This document shows positions 1 to 6,052 of a DNA stretch of 6,282 nucleotides, piece after piece. Position 1 is the first letter of the stretch. Each line of letters opens with the position of its first letter. The stretch is from Thiotrichales bacterium (GTDB lineage: Bacteria; Pseudomonadota; Gammaproteobacteria; Francisellales; CACEW01), in contig JAHFRR010000084.1 of NCBI GenBank assembly GCA_023266165.1, positions 1 through 6,282 of the forward strand, written 5' to 3'. Position numbers and translations under genes: made by a program. Below the pieces are notes generated by a model that was not told where the DNA came from, ran no database searches, and worked only from the letters and a program-made list of their open reading frames with translations.

Positions 1-1587
1 GTCCAATGATCCAATCTGATGCCCAGATCCGCTCGGACTCTTCATCGATATGGGCAAGAGGCTGAAAGACCAGGCCCTCACCCCTGTCATACCCACGCGA
101 TACAAATGCCCACCCACACTGAGGGTTGAGGCAATTGCGCTCTCTCCCTTGTCAAAAATAAACACCTGGGCGTCAGGATATCTTAAAAACTGCAGCGCCA
201 TCAAATTCAATAACACGGATTTCCCCGCACCTGTCGGCCCAATCAACATCTGGTGCCCCACATCTCCAATATGATTGGTAAATCGAAACGGCGTATTGCC
301 GCTGGTTCGCGCATAAAACAAAGGCGGGCCATCCAGATGCGTATTCTTCAAGGGCCCCGCCCAAAGCGCTGAAAAGGGGATTAAATGCGAGAGATTCAAA
401 CTATGCAACAAGGGCATGCGCACATTCGCGATGGTATGCCCTGGAAGGGAAGAAAGCCAGGCATCCACAGCATTGACTTGCTCAACGATCGTGACAAAGC
501 CTAACCCATTGATGACCCGCTCCACTTCTCTCAGTTTTTGCCGGGCGATATCAGGCTCCTTGTCCCACACCGTCACCGTCGCCGTATAATACCCAAACGA
601 GACATGGTCATCCGCAAGCTCCTGTAACGCATCATCCGCATCATAGGATTTGCGGACTGAGGCATTGTCTACCATGGCACTTTCTGTTTTTGAAAAAGTC
701 TCTGTAAGCAACGCCATCAAGCCTTTGCGCTTAGCGAACCATTGACGTCGATAGTCTTTGAGAATCTTTTCAGCATCGAGTTTATCCAGAGGTAAAAATC
801 GCGTCACCCAGCGATATTCCAGGGGCAGATGATTCAGCTGGTCTAAAATGGCTGGGACAGAGGTCGAGGGAAATCCCATAATGGACAAAGTTCTTAAATG
901 ATGAGACCCTAACTGCGGCTCAAAGCCCCCCAAGAGGGGCGCATCCGGCAACAGGGCATCCAGATAGACTGGAATATCCGGGCGCTTGATCTCATGAGAT
1001 TTATCTGAGATGCACCCATGCAGATAAGTCAACGTTTCCTCATCTGTTAAGAAATTCACTTCATAGAGGAAATCTCGAAAGATATCAAATAAACGCGTCA
1101 GGGTTGTCTCAAAAAAACTTAAAATCTTCTGGTAATTCACCCTTTGAGTATCTGAACGCCCACTGATAAACCAACGAGAAAGCCTAGAAACCGTTTCCCG
1201 CGGGGGTAGATACTGGAATGTGAGATAATACACGCTTTCAAAGTTTTCGTGCTTGCGCTGAAACAAATCTCTGCGTTCAAGATCTAGCAGCCAACTGACA
1301 GGATCCGGATAGGCCCCTTCAGTGGGATATGCTGCTGCTTCTTGTCGCCTCGCTTCCACGAAAATCGCCCATCCAGACCCTAAGCGCTTCAACGCATTAT
1401 TCAAGCGCGCAGTGACAGAAACCAACTGAGGCTCCGTACTGGATTCCAGATCAGGCCCTCGAAACTGGAGTGTTCGCTGAAAAGATCCGTCTTTGTTGAG
1501 CACAACACCTGGCGCGACCAAGGCTGCCCAGGGTAACAGATCACTTAAGCGATCCGCACGTTGACGATATTCAGCAAGATTCAACAT
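1..1587 (-). CDS. trbE: TrbE/VirB4-type conjugation ATPase, N-terminal part, with apparent frameshift near its visible end
   Basis: This is the cytoplasmic, inner-membrane-associated ATPase that powers pilus assembly and substrate transfer in Trb/VirB type IV secretion systems. The frame opens at ATG 1585-1587 (MLNLAEYRQRADRLSDLLPW) and stays open for 529 codons to the window edge. Residues about 180-400 look like the CagE/TrbE/VirB N-terminal domain. Walker A (GPTGAGKS) lies at residues 450-457 (positions about 240-217), followed by VFIFDKGESA, an expected nucleotide-fold strand. After residue 499 (position about 91) this frame gives family-unlike sequence, while the neighbouring frame gives FQPLAHIDEESERIWA, typical of the family. 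An indel is therefore likely at about 76-98. Family members are about 800-850 residues, so the C-terminal third, including Walker B, is outside the window. The start lies 5 bases after the trbD stop, with AGGG just upstream. The family call is firm; TrbE rather than another VirB4 subtype is inferred from the neighbours. Confidence 0.9.
   Translation of the reverse strand, partial: MLNLAEYRQRADRLSDLLPWAALVAPGVVLNKDGSFQRTLQFRGPDLESSTEPQLVSVTARLNNALKRLGSGWAIFVEARRQEAAAYPTEGAYPDPVSWLLDLERRDLFQRKHENFESVYYLTFQYLPPRETVSRLSRWFISGRSDTQRVNYQKILSFFETTLTRLFDIFRDFLYEVNFLTDEETLTYLHGCISDKSHEIKRPDIPVYLDALLPDAPLLGGFEPQLGSHHLRTLSIMGFPSTSVPAILDQLNHLPLEYRWVTRFLPLDKLDAEKILKDYRRQWFAKRKGLMALLTETFSKTESAMVDNASVRKSYDADDALQELADDHVSFGYYTATVTVWDKEPDIARQKLREVERVINGLGFVTIVEQVNAVDAWLSSLPGHTIANVRMPLLHSLNLSHLIPFSALWAGPLKNTHLDGPPLFYARTSGNTPFRFTNHIGDVGHQMLIGPTGAGKSVLLNLMALQFLRYPDAQVFIFDKGESAIASTLSVGGHLYRVGMTGVRAWSFSLLPISMKSPSGSGHQIGSLD
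76..98 (-). other. Apparent frameshift site in trbE
   Basis: Reading on the minus strand, the upstream frame gives a good match through LSVGGHLYRVG, ending at about position 91. The conserved continuation (GEGLVFQPLAHIDEE) then appears in the frame shifted back by one base. A single lost base, for example one G from a longer run in GTGGGTATG, would restore one continuous frame. No standard -1 slippery heptamer is visible, so programmed frameshifting is unlikely. A true mutation and a homopolymer sequencing error cannot be told apart here. Confidence 0.75.
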
Positions 1588-1592
1588 AGACC

Positions 1593-1847
1593 CTACACTC
1601 GATAAACCGGTTTTTGGCGCACATGACGCACCATGATCTGGAAGAAATACGGATCGCGCTTGGTGAGAAACACCCCAAGCACATGTAAAAACGCACAAAT
1701 CGGAATTGCCCACAGTGAGTGGAGCCCTAACACAAACGCTGCCAAGAATGTCCCATTGAGAATGGCAAACCGCCTGGGAACCCCTGCCATCAAAAGAGGC
1801 GAAACCAATGAGTTATGGATAGGGATTTGGTATCCAGGTGTTGACAT
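1593..1847 (-). CDS. trbD: TrbD/VirB3-like conjugal transfer membrane protein
   Basis: This is a small inner-membrane component of the type IV secretion machine; VirB3/TrbD proteins act with the VirB4/TrbE ATPase in pilus assembly. The 84-residue protein has a short polar N-terminus (MSTPGYQIPIHNSL), a GVPRRF segment at residues 22-27, and a hydrophobic stretch over about residues 28-61 that can form one or two membrane spans. KRDPYFFQIM (residues 63-72) matches the charged-DP-aromatic pattern that closes the VirB3 core. The length suits the family, which is about 80-110 residues. It starts 2 bases after the trbC stop without a clear Shine-Dalgarno sequence, so translational coupling to trbC is likely. 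It ends 5 bases before trbE. The gene order trbC-trbD-trbE is the diagnostic context, because VirB3-type proteins are too short and divergent to name safely alone. Confidence 0.85.
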   Translation of the reverse strand: MSTPGYQIPIHNSLVSPLLMAGVPRRFAILNGTFLAAFVLGLHSLWAIPICAFLHVLGVFLTKRDPYFFQIMVRHVRQKPVYRV

Positions 1848-1849
1848 GA

Positions 1850-2221
1850 TCAGAACGCCACACCACCAGCCGGATGATAGAGGCTCACCACAATGCTACT
1901 GGCTGTAAAAGCAATCGCCAACCCAAACACGACCTGCAACAATCGACGTACGCCACTGCCTGACTCCCCAAAGGCAATCCCAAGCCCTGCGAGCACAATC
2001 ACGATCACCCCTAAGGTTTTCGCCACCGGCCCTGAAATCGACTCCATGACTTTCTGCAACGGGCCTTCCCACGGCATCGACCCCTCTGAGCTCGATGCAA
2101 AGGCCATCTGACACGAAAGCATCACAAACACCCAGGCATATAAGGCTTTTCGCGCACCCCGCTCAACACCTGCTCTGAGGCTCTGCGCTCTTTTTTTTAC
2201 AAATAGCTGAATGGTTGTCAT
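1850..2221 (-). CDS. trbC: TrbC/VirB2-like conjugative pilin precursor
   Basis: This is the predicted major pilin of the conjugation system, made as a precursor and inserted in the inner membrane. From the start chosen here it has 123 residues. A long basic N-region (about residues 9-25) leads to a hydrophobic segment ALYAWVFVML and a signal-peptidase-like AFA/S site at residues 40-43. Two membrane segments follow at about 65-85 and 95-114, separated by a small-residue loop GESGSGVRR; this is the VirB2/TrbC layout. The upstream ATG at 2239 would add MSKDSI, but the Shine-Dalgarno AAGGA (2229-2233) lies inside that extension, 7 bases before ATG 2219-2221, so the shorter form is preferred. The gene is first in the operon, has its own promoter candidate, and lies 2 bases from trbD. 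Whether the pilin is cyclised, as in RP4 TrbC, cannot be judged. Confidence 0.87.
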   Translation of the reverse strand: MTTIQLFVKKRAQSLRAGVERGARKALYAWVFVMLSCQMAFASSSEGSMPWEGPLQKVMESISGPVAKTLGVIVIVLAGLGIAFGESGSGVRRLLQVVFGLAIAFTASSIVVSLYHPAGGVAF

Positions 2222-2228
2222 TATACTG

Positions 2229-2233
2229 TCCTT
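2229..2233 (-). promoter_or_regulatory. Shine-Dalgarno that decides the trbC start
   Basis: AAGGA on the minus strand, 7 bases before ATG 2219-2221. The alternative ATG at 2237-2239 has no purine-rich motif in front of it, so ribosomes should use the inner start. Confidence 0.7.
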
Positions 2234-2268
2234 ACTCATACTGAAATACTGAAGTTACCCATACCCTC

Positions 2269-2297
2269 AGTGTAACCAGTTTTTTGAATTATGCCAA
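2269..2297 (-). promoter_or_regulatory. Sigma70-type promoter candidate for the trbCDE operon
   Basis: On the minus strand TTGGCA (2292-2297, 5 of 6 consensus positions) is followed after exactly 17 bases by TACACT (2269-2274, 4 of 6). Transcription would begin near 2262, leaving a leader of about 40 bases before the trbC start. No convincing terminator separates rluB from this site, so read-through from rluB could add to expression. This is a consensus match only. Confidence 0.6.
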
Positions 2298-2299
2298 CT

Positions 2300-2317
2300 G
2301 CGTCTTGCGCGTCTTGC
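2300..2317. repeat. Perfect 9-bp tandem repeat next to the trb promoter
   Basis: GCGTCTTGC occurs twice head to tail (2300-2308 and 2309-2317) and ends 2 bases from the -35 box of the trbC promoter candidate. A direct repeat in this position could bind an activator or repressor of the transfer operon. It could also be a chance or slippage duplication. No regulator gene is visible in the window. Confidence 0.55.
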
Positions 2318-2347
2318 ATCCCACCTCGCACCCAAGCGCTGAGGCTA

Positions 2348-3094
2348 CTACGAAGGCACCTTTGGCATCACCGCTTCTCGCAACAGGTTCATCTGCGCAG
2401 GAGAAAGCTCTTTGGTTTCTCCAGGTCGTACGCTTTTAGGCAGATCAATCGGGCCGTACTTGACGCGCATCAACCGACTCACGCGCAAACCTTGCGACTC
2501 CCACAGCTTACGCACCTCGCGGTTTTTACCTTCCCGTAACGTCACTCGATACCAACGGCTGGTGCCTTCGCCTTCCATCGTTTGGATGGCATCAAAGGCC
2601 ATACGCTCCCCATCAATCTCAACGCCATCCAGCAGCGCTTGTTTTTGCGCGTCTGTCGCTTCTCCAAAAATCCGAGAGATATACACCCTCGAGACCTCAA
2701 AGCGCGGATGCATCAGGCTATTGGCGAGATCCCCATCAGTGGTAAATAAGATAATGCCACTGGTGTTGATATCCAAACGTCCCACTGCCACCCAACGCCC
2801 CAGAGGCAACTCAGGCAAATGCGTAAAGACCGTATCCCGACCTTCAGGATCTTTGCGCGTACAAATCTGTCCTTCAGGCTTGTGATACATCAAACCCAGC
2901 AACGGCACAACGCGCACAGGAGAGAGTGCAACAGCACGGCGATCCAGCAACACTTTATCCTGATGATCAATCAACTGACCCAGTTCTGCCACGCGACTAT
3001 TCACCATCAATCGCCCCGCACGGATCCACGACTCAATCTCACGACGTGACCCCAAGCCTTCTCGCGCCAATACCTTTTGAATCCGCTCTTTCAT
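2348..3094 (-). CDS. rluB: 23S rRNA pseudouridine(2605) synthase RluB
   Basis: This cytoplasmic enzyme converts one uridine of 23S rRNA (U2605 in E. coli numbering) to pseudouridine during large-subunit maturation. The 248-residue protein begins with an S4 RNA-binding domain (about residues 2-50, IQKVLAREGLGSRREIESWI). The RsuA/RluB-type catalytic domain follows, with YHKPEGQICTRKDPEGRDTVF-like sequence from residue 70. The catalytic motif GRLDINTSG carries the active-site Asp at residue 108. The late core GKNREVRKLWES is at about 189-200. KPEG..CTR.DPEGR.TVF points to RluB rather than RluE or RluF. It lacks the basic low-complexity tail of E. coli RluB (about 290 residues). The gene lies 26 bases after yciO, probably in one transcript, with only a weak GGA ribosome site. 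It ends in two consecutive TAG codons. Confidence 0.95.
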   Translation of the reverse strand: MKERIQKVLAREGLGSRREIESWIRAGRLMVNSRVAELGQLIDHQDKVLLDRRAVALSPVRVVPLLGLMYHKPEGQICTRKDPEGRDTVFTHLPELPLGRWVAVGRLDINTSGIILFTTDGDLANSLMHPRFEVSRVYISRIFGEATDAQKQALLDGVEIDGERMAFDAIQTMEGEGTSRWYRVTLREGKNREVRKLWESQGLRVSRLMRVKYGPIDLPKSVRPGETKELSPAQMNLLREAVMPKVPS

Positions 3095-3120
3095 GTTAGT
3101 TTACTATCCATTTTTATTTT

Positions 3121-3738
3121 TCAAGAAATCCAGCTCACATCCCCACTGCCTTCACGCACCAGCACAGGCTCTCCGTCAGTTAGGTCAATCACAGAAGTAG
3201 GCTCAAAGCCGCAGTAACCTCCATCGATAATAATATCGACCTCCTCTCCTACCCAATCACTGACATCCTCAGGGTCTGTCAAAGGTTCATCCTGCTCAGG
3301 CAAAATCAGCGTGGTCGACAAAAGAGGCTCATCCAGCGTATTCACAATTGCCAGAGCCACTGGATGATCAGGAATACGAATGCCAATGGTTTTCTTGTTC
3401 GGCTGCATGACTTTCGGGACTTCTTGCGTCGCCGGCAAAATAAACGTATACCCCCCTGGCAGCAAACGCTTCATCAAGCGATACATCGCCGTATCCACGC
3501 GGGCATAAGTCGCAATCTCAGAGAGACTCCTGCACATCAACGTATAATTATGGCTAGCAGGGAGCTTGCGAATTTTTTCAATCCGCTGCAAAGGCTTGTG
3601 CAAACCCAAACGACACCCCAACGCATAGCCTGAATCCGTCGGGTAGGCAATCACCGCCCCTGCATGAAGGCCTTTGATAATGGCATCCAACAGCTGGGGA
3701 TCTGGATAGGCGGGGTGTAATACGATGGTCTGGCTCAT
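3121..3738 (-). CDS. yciO: YciO, Sua5/YrdC/TsaC-family protein
   Basis: This protein belongs to the fold family of L-threonylcarbamoyladenylate synthases, which make the activated intermediate for the tRNA t6A modification. YciO is a separate branch whose physiological role is less certain than that of TsaC. The 205-residue product matches E. coli YciO (206) along its length: YPTDSGYALGC at residues 32-42, KIRKLP at 55-60, HNYTLMCRSLSE at 63-74, KTIGIRIP at 116-123, EPTSVIDLT at 179-187 and VREGSGD at 194-200. It has no extra C-terminal Sua5 domain. An in-frame ATG at 3762 would add eight residues (MQGHQGGA). The start at 3736-3738 is preferred because GGGAGG lies directly before it and it gives the family N-terminus MSQ. 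It is probably co-transcribed with rluB and divergent from prfA. Confidence 0.94.
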   Translation of the reverse strand: MSQTIVLHPAYPDPQLLDAIIKGLHAGAVIAYPTDSGYALGCRLGLHKPLQRIEKIRKLPASHNYTLMCRSLSEIATYARVDTAMYRLMKRLLPGGYTFILPATQEVPKVMQPNKKTIGIRIPDHPVALAIVNTLDEPLLSTTLILPEQDEPLTDPEDVSDWVGEEVDIIIDGGYCGFEPTSVIDLTDGEPVLVREGSGDVSWIS

Positions 3739-3742
3739 AGCC

Positions 3743-3748
3743 CCTCCC
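3743..3748 (-). promoter_or_regulatory. Shine-Dalgarno that decides the yciO start
   Basis: GGGAGG on the minus strand, 4 bases before ATG 3736-3738. The upstream in-frame ATG at 3760-3762 lies in the spacer of a palindrome and has no such motif, which supports the shorter protein. Confidence 0.7.
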
Positions 3749-3750
3749 TG

Positions 3751-3779
3751 ATGACCCTGCATTTTTGATACAGGGTCAT
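3751..3779. repeat. Perfect 9-bp inverted repeat over the yciO promoter/leader
   Basis: ATGACCCTG (3751-3759) and CAGGGTCAT (3771-3779) are exact inverted copies with an 11-base spacer. The right-hand arm overlaps the -10 box of the best yciO promoter candidate by two bases, and the left arm ends 2 bases before the Shine-Dalgarno. No T-run follows on either strand, so it is not an intrinsic terminator. A dimeric repressor operator is one reading. An mRNA hairpin is another if transcription starts farther upstream. Confidence 0.65.
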
Positions 3780-3806
3780 GGTAGCGTGAATGGCCATCAA
3801 TAACAA
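3778..3806 (-). promoter_or_regulatory. Promoter candidate for yciO-rluB
   Basis: On the minus strand TTGTTA (3801-3806) and TACCAT (3778-3783) each match 4 of 6 consensus positions and are exactly 17 bases apart. Transcription would start near 3771, about 33 bases before the yciO start. A second possibility upstream is TTTTCA (3851-3856), 18 bases, then TATAAA (3827-3832), which has the better -10. The sequence does not decide between them. Confidence 0.42.
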
Positions 3807-3891
3807 CCTGTTTTACAAAAAGTTCTTTTATAACCCAGGTCGACTATTTTTGAAAAACTCAAAAAAACGGATCCATCTCTGTTTAAAATTG

Positions 3892-3900
3892 TGCTAGAAT
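3892..3900 (+). promoter_or_regulatory. Extended -10 promoter candidate for prfA-prmC
   Basis: TGCTAGAAT combines the extended TG element with a 5-of-6 -10 hexamer TAGAAT (3895-3900). No good -35 lies at the proper distance (TCCATC at 3872-3877), which extended -10 promoters can tolerate. Transcription would start near 3907, giving a leader of about 56 bases before prfA. Confidence 0.5.
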
Positions 3901-3907
3901 ACCTCAC

Positions 3908-3929
3908 CAGCGATGCCCCTCAATCGCTG
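3908..3929 (+). other. Leader hairpin of prfA mRNA
   Basis: CAGCGAT (3908-3914) and ATCGCTG (3923-3929) pair perfectly around an 8-base loop. If the start site inferred from the extended -10 is right, this stem sits at the 5' end of the mRNA, where it could protect the message from 5'-end-dependent decay. No T-run follows, so it is not a terminator. The prfA start, 33 bases downstream, has only a weak AAAGA ribosome site. Confidence 0.5.
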
Positions 3930-3962
3930 ACAGCACGCAACCATAACCCAAAGACATAATAC

Positions 3963-5048
3963 ATGAAAGACTCCATTCACACCCAATTATTGACGTTGCA
4001 AGACCGTTTTGAAGAGATTAATCACCTGCTCAGAGACCCGGAAGTCATTGTGCAAACCCAAAAATTTATGGCCCTTTCCAAGGAGTATGCCCAGCTAGAA
4101 CCTCTGGTTCAATGCTTTCGGGACTTTCTCAAAAGCGAGCAAGATCTACAAGACGCTGAAAACTTGATAAAAGAGCCTGATCCTGAATTACAGGCTTTGG
4201 CTAAAGAAGAGTATCAACTGCATAAAGCCCAACGCGAAAAACTCACGCAAGACCTTCAGCGCTTGCTGCTTCCTAAAGATCAACATGACAGCGCCAATAT
4301 TTATCTTGAAATACGCGCAGGCACAGGGGGTGATGAAGCTTCGATCTTTGCAGGAGATCTCTTTCGCATGTACAGTCGCTACGTAGAAAACCAAAGATGG
4401 ACGCTTGAGCTCATCACGGCCCATGAAGGCGAACACGGGGGCTATAAAGAAATTATCGCAAAAATCTCTGGAGATTCCGTTTACTCTCAACTGAAATTCG
4501 AATCTGGTGCGCATCGCGTGCAGCGTGTACCCGTCACAGAAGCCCAAGGGCGCATTCATACCTCTGCCTGCACAGTGGCTATTATGCCAGAGGTCTCAGA
4601 AATTGAATCCATTGATATCAACCCTGCAGACCTGCGGGTCGATACCTATCGATCCTCAGGTGCTGGCGGCCAACACGTCAATAAAACAGATTCCGCCATC
4701 CGGATTACACATATTCCAACAGGGGTCGTTGTGGAATGCCAAGATGAGCGTTCGCAACATAAAAATCGCGCCAAAGCCATGGCACTCCTTCAAGCCAGAA
4801 TTTTATCTGCGGAACAAGAAAAGCAACGCCAAGAACAAGCCGATACCCGTAAAGCCTTGGTCGGCAGCGGTGATCGCTCCGAGCGGATTCGCACTTACAA
4901 TTACCCTCAAGGGCGTGTAACAGACCATCGCATCAACTTAACCCTGTACCAGCTTGAAGATATCATGAATGGCAAGCTCGAACTGATCATCCTTCCTCTG
5001 ATGCAAGAGCATCAGGCGGAGCTTTTGGCGAGCCTTGGAGAGGGGTAG
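3963..5048 (+). CDS. prfA: Peptide chain release factor 1 (RF1)
   Basis: RF1 recognises UAA and UAG stop codons in the ribosomal A site and triggers release of the finished peptide. The 361-residue protein matches the usual length (360 in E. coli). An N-terminal helical domain spans about residues 1-105. GTGGDEASIFAGDLFRMY starts at residue 120. The codon-recognition tripeptide PVT at residues 190-192 (context RVPVTEAQGRIHTS) is of the RF1 P-x-T type, not the SPF of RF2. The catalytic loop SSGAGGQHVN at 231-240 carries GGQ at 235-237, and Q237 is the residue expected to be methylated by PrmC. GSGDRSERIRTYNYPQGRVTDHR follows near 301-323. ATG 3963 gives the canonical N-terminus. The gene overlaps prmC by one base. 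hemA, often found before prfA in gammaproteobacteria, is absent; yciO lies divergently upstream instead. Confidence 0.98.
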   Translation: MKDSIHTQLLTLQDRFEEINHLLRDPEVIVQTQKFMALSKEYAQLEPLVQCFRDFLKSEQDLQDAENLIKEPDPELQALAKEEYQLHKAQREKLTQDLQRLLLPKDQHDSANIYLEIRAGTGGDEASIFAGDLFRMYSRYVENQRWTLELITAHEGEHGGYKEIIAKISGDSVYSQLKFESGAHRVQRVPVTEAQGRIHTSACTVAIMPEVSEIESIDINPADLRVDTYRSSGAGGQHVNKTDSAIRITHIPTGVVVECQDERSQHKNRAKAMALLQARILSAEQEKQRQEQADTRKALVGSGDRSERIRTYNYPQGRVTDHRINLTLYQLEDIMNGKLELIILPLMQEHQAELLASLGEG

Positions 5049-5896
5049 TGCTCACACTTGATAAAGTGCTCCACATCGCCCTCCAAACACTCAAAGAGGC
5101 AAGCATTCCCACACCTGAGCTTGATGCCAAGTGGCTCTTAGCCCATACCCTCAAGCGCCCTCTGGCTTTTATCTTAAGCCATCCAGAATATCGCTTAACA
5201 CCTGAAGAACTCGTCCAGTTCACCTGCTTCATTCAAAAGCGTGCGTCAGGTATCCCCTATGCCTATCTTGTGGGTGAGGCAGGGTTTTGGGATCTCACCC
5301 TCATGGTAACACCCGATGTATTGATCCCAAGACCTGAAACAGAGTGCCTAGTCCAGCTTGCGCTTCAAGACATTCCAGACAATAAGGCTTATCAGATTTT
5401 AGATTTAGGGACTGGATCAGGCGCTATAGGGCTTGCCATTGCAAAACACAGACCCACGGCTCATGTCACTTTAATTGATTTTTCGCACGCGGCTTTAAAG
5501 ATCGCCCAACACAATGCCCGGCAACTTAAAATTTCCAACACTACGTTTTTGCAAAGCCATTGGTTTGCAGCGTTGCCCCCTCATCCCTCTGATCGGTATG
5601 ATCTGATTATCAGTAATCCGCCCTATCTCGCCCCTGATGACATCCATCTCTCAGGTGATATTCGTCACGAGCCCCGCTCTGCCTTGGTCTCAGAAGAGCA
5701 CGGCCTGCAAGATTTAAAACATATTATTGAAACTACCCCACACTTTCTCAAACCGCACGGTAAGCTCATGTTGGAACACGGCTATACTCAAGGGCCGGAT
5801 GTCCAACAGCTTTTCAGAGCCTATGGATTTACAGAGATTCAAACCCATCGGGATCTTGCAGGCCATGAGCGGGTGAGTGAGGGAGAAATTGAATAG
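5048..5896 (+). CDS. prmC: Release factor glutamine methyltransferase PrmC (HemK)
   Basis: PrmC uses S-adenosylmethionine to methylate the glutamine of the GGQ motif in RF1 and RF2, which raises their peptide-release activity. The 282-residue protein has an N-terminal helical substrate-binding domain (about 1-80) and a Rossmann-type methyltransferase domain. IPRPETE lies at residues 93-99. The SAM-binding glycine-rich loop DLGTGSGAIGLA is at 119-130. The catalytic NPPY, which contacts the target glutamine, is at 190-193 (context DLIISNPPYLAP). The length fits the family (277 in E. coli). The C-terminus reads GHERVSEGEIE, slightly longer than the common ERVTLG-type ending. The start is GTG at 5048-5050, sharing one base with the prfA stop (TAGTG). 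GGAG (5037-5040) lies 7 bases before it inside prfA, so the two genes are translationally coupled. Confidence 0.97.
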   Translation: MLTLDKVLHIALQTLKEASIPTPELDAKWLLAHTLKRPLAFILSHPEYRLTPEELVQFTCFIQKRASGIPYAYLVGEAGFWDLTLMVTPDVLIPRPETECLVQLALQDIPDNKAYQILDLGTGSGAIGLAIAKHRPTAHVTLIDFSHAALKIAQHNARQLKISNTTFLQSHWFAALPPHPSDRYDLIISNPPYLAPDDIHLSGDIRHEPRSALVSEEHGLQDLKHIIETTPHFLKPHGKLMLEHGYTQGPDVQQLFRAYGFTEIQTHRDLAGHERVSEGEIE

Positions 5897-5911
5897 CATG
5901 CTTTCGGCATG
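5897..5911 (+). other. Small hairpin immediately after the prmC stop
   Basis: CATGC (5897-5901) and GCATG (5907-5911) form a 5-bp stem around TTTCG, directly after the prmC TAG. No U-rich tract follows, so it is at best a weak terminator or a 3' end-stabilising stem. Confidence 0.3.
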
Positions 5912-6052
5912 TGGAATTTACCGGATCACAGGAGATTATTTTAAAAAATGCAAGTCATCCACTTTGAGTGCTAGACTTCTTTCTCTCAAGCGGCTAAGAT
6001 GCGCACTCATCTTTTGAAAGGCTTGATGAACAAGGCTTTGCATGTCACCTCT

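Noticed and set aside
50..364. Small frames opposite or within trbE (50-274 plus, 173-364 minus)
   Set aside because: They overlap the Walker A region of trbE, whose frame is supported by family motifs.
2412..2885. 157-codon plus-strand frame opposite rluB
   Set aside because: It lies entirely antisense to the confidently identified rluB and has a composition expected of a shadow frame.
3847..3865. TTTTTGA/TCAAAAA inverted repeat as a terminator or operator
   Set aside because: Only 7 bp in a very A/T-rich stretch; such matches are expected by chance.
4188..4920. Long frames inside prfA on both strands (4188-4559 minus, 4507-4920 plus)
   Set aside because: Both overlap the conserved RF1 core, which explains the sequence fully.
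5948..5974. 8-codon plus-strand reading frame downstream of prmC with AGGAG upstream
   Set aside because: Too short, with 13 bases between the motif and ATG; no support for translation.
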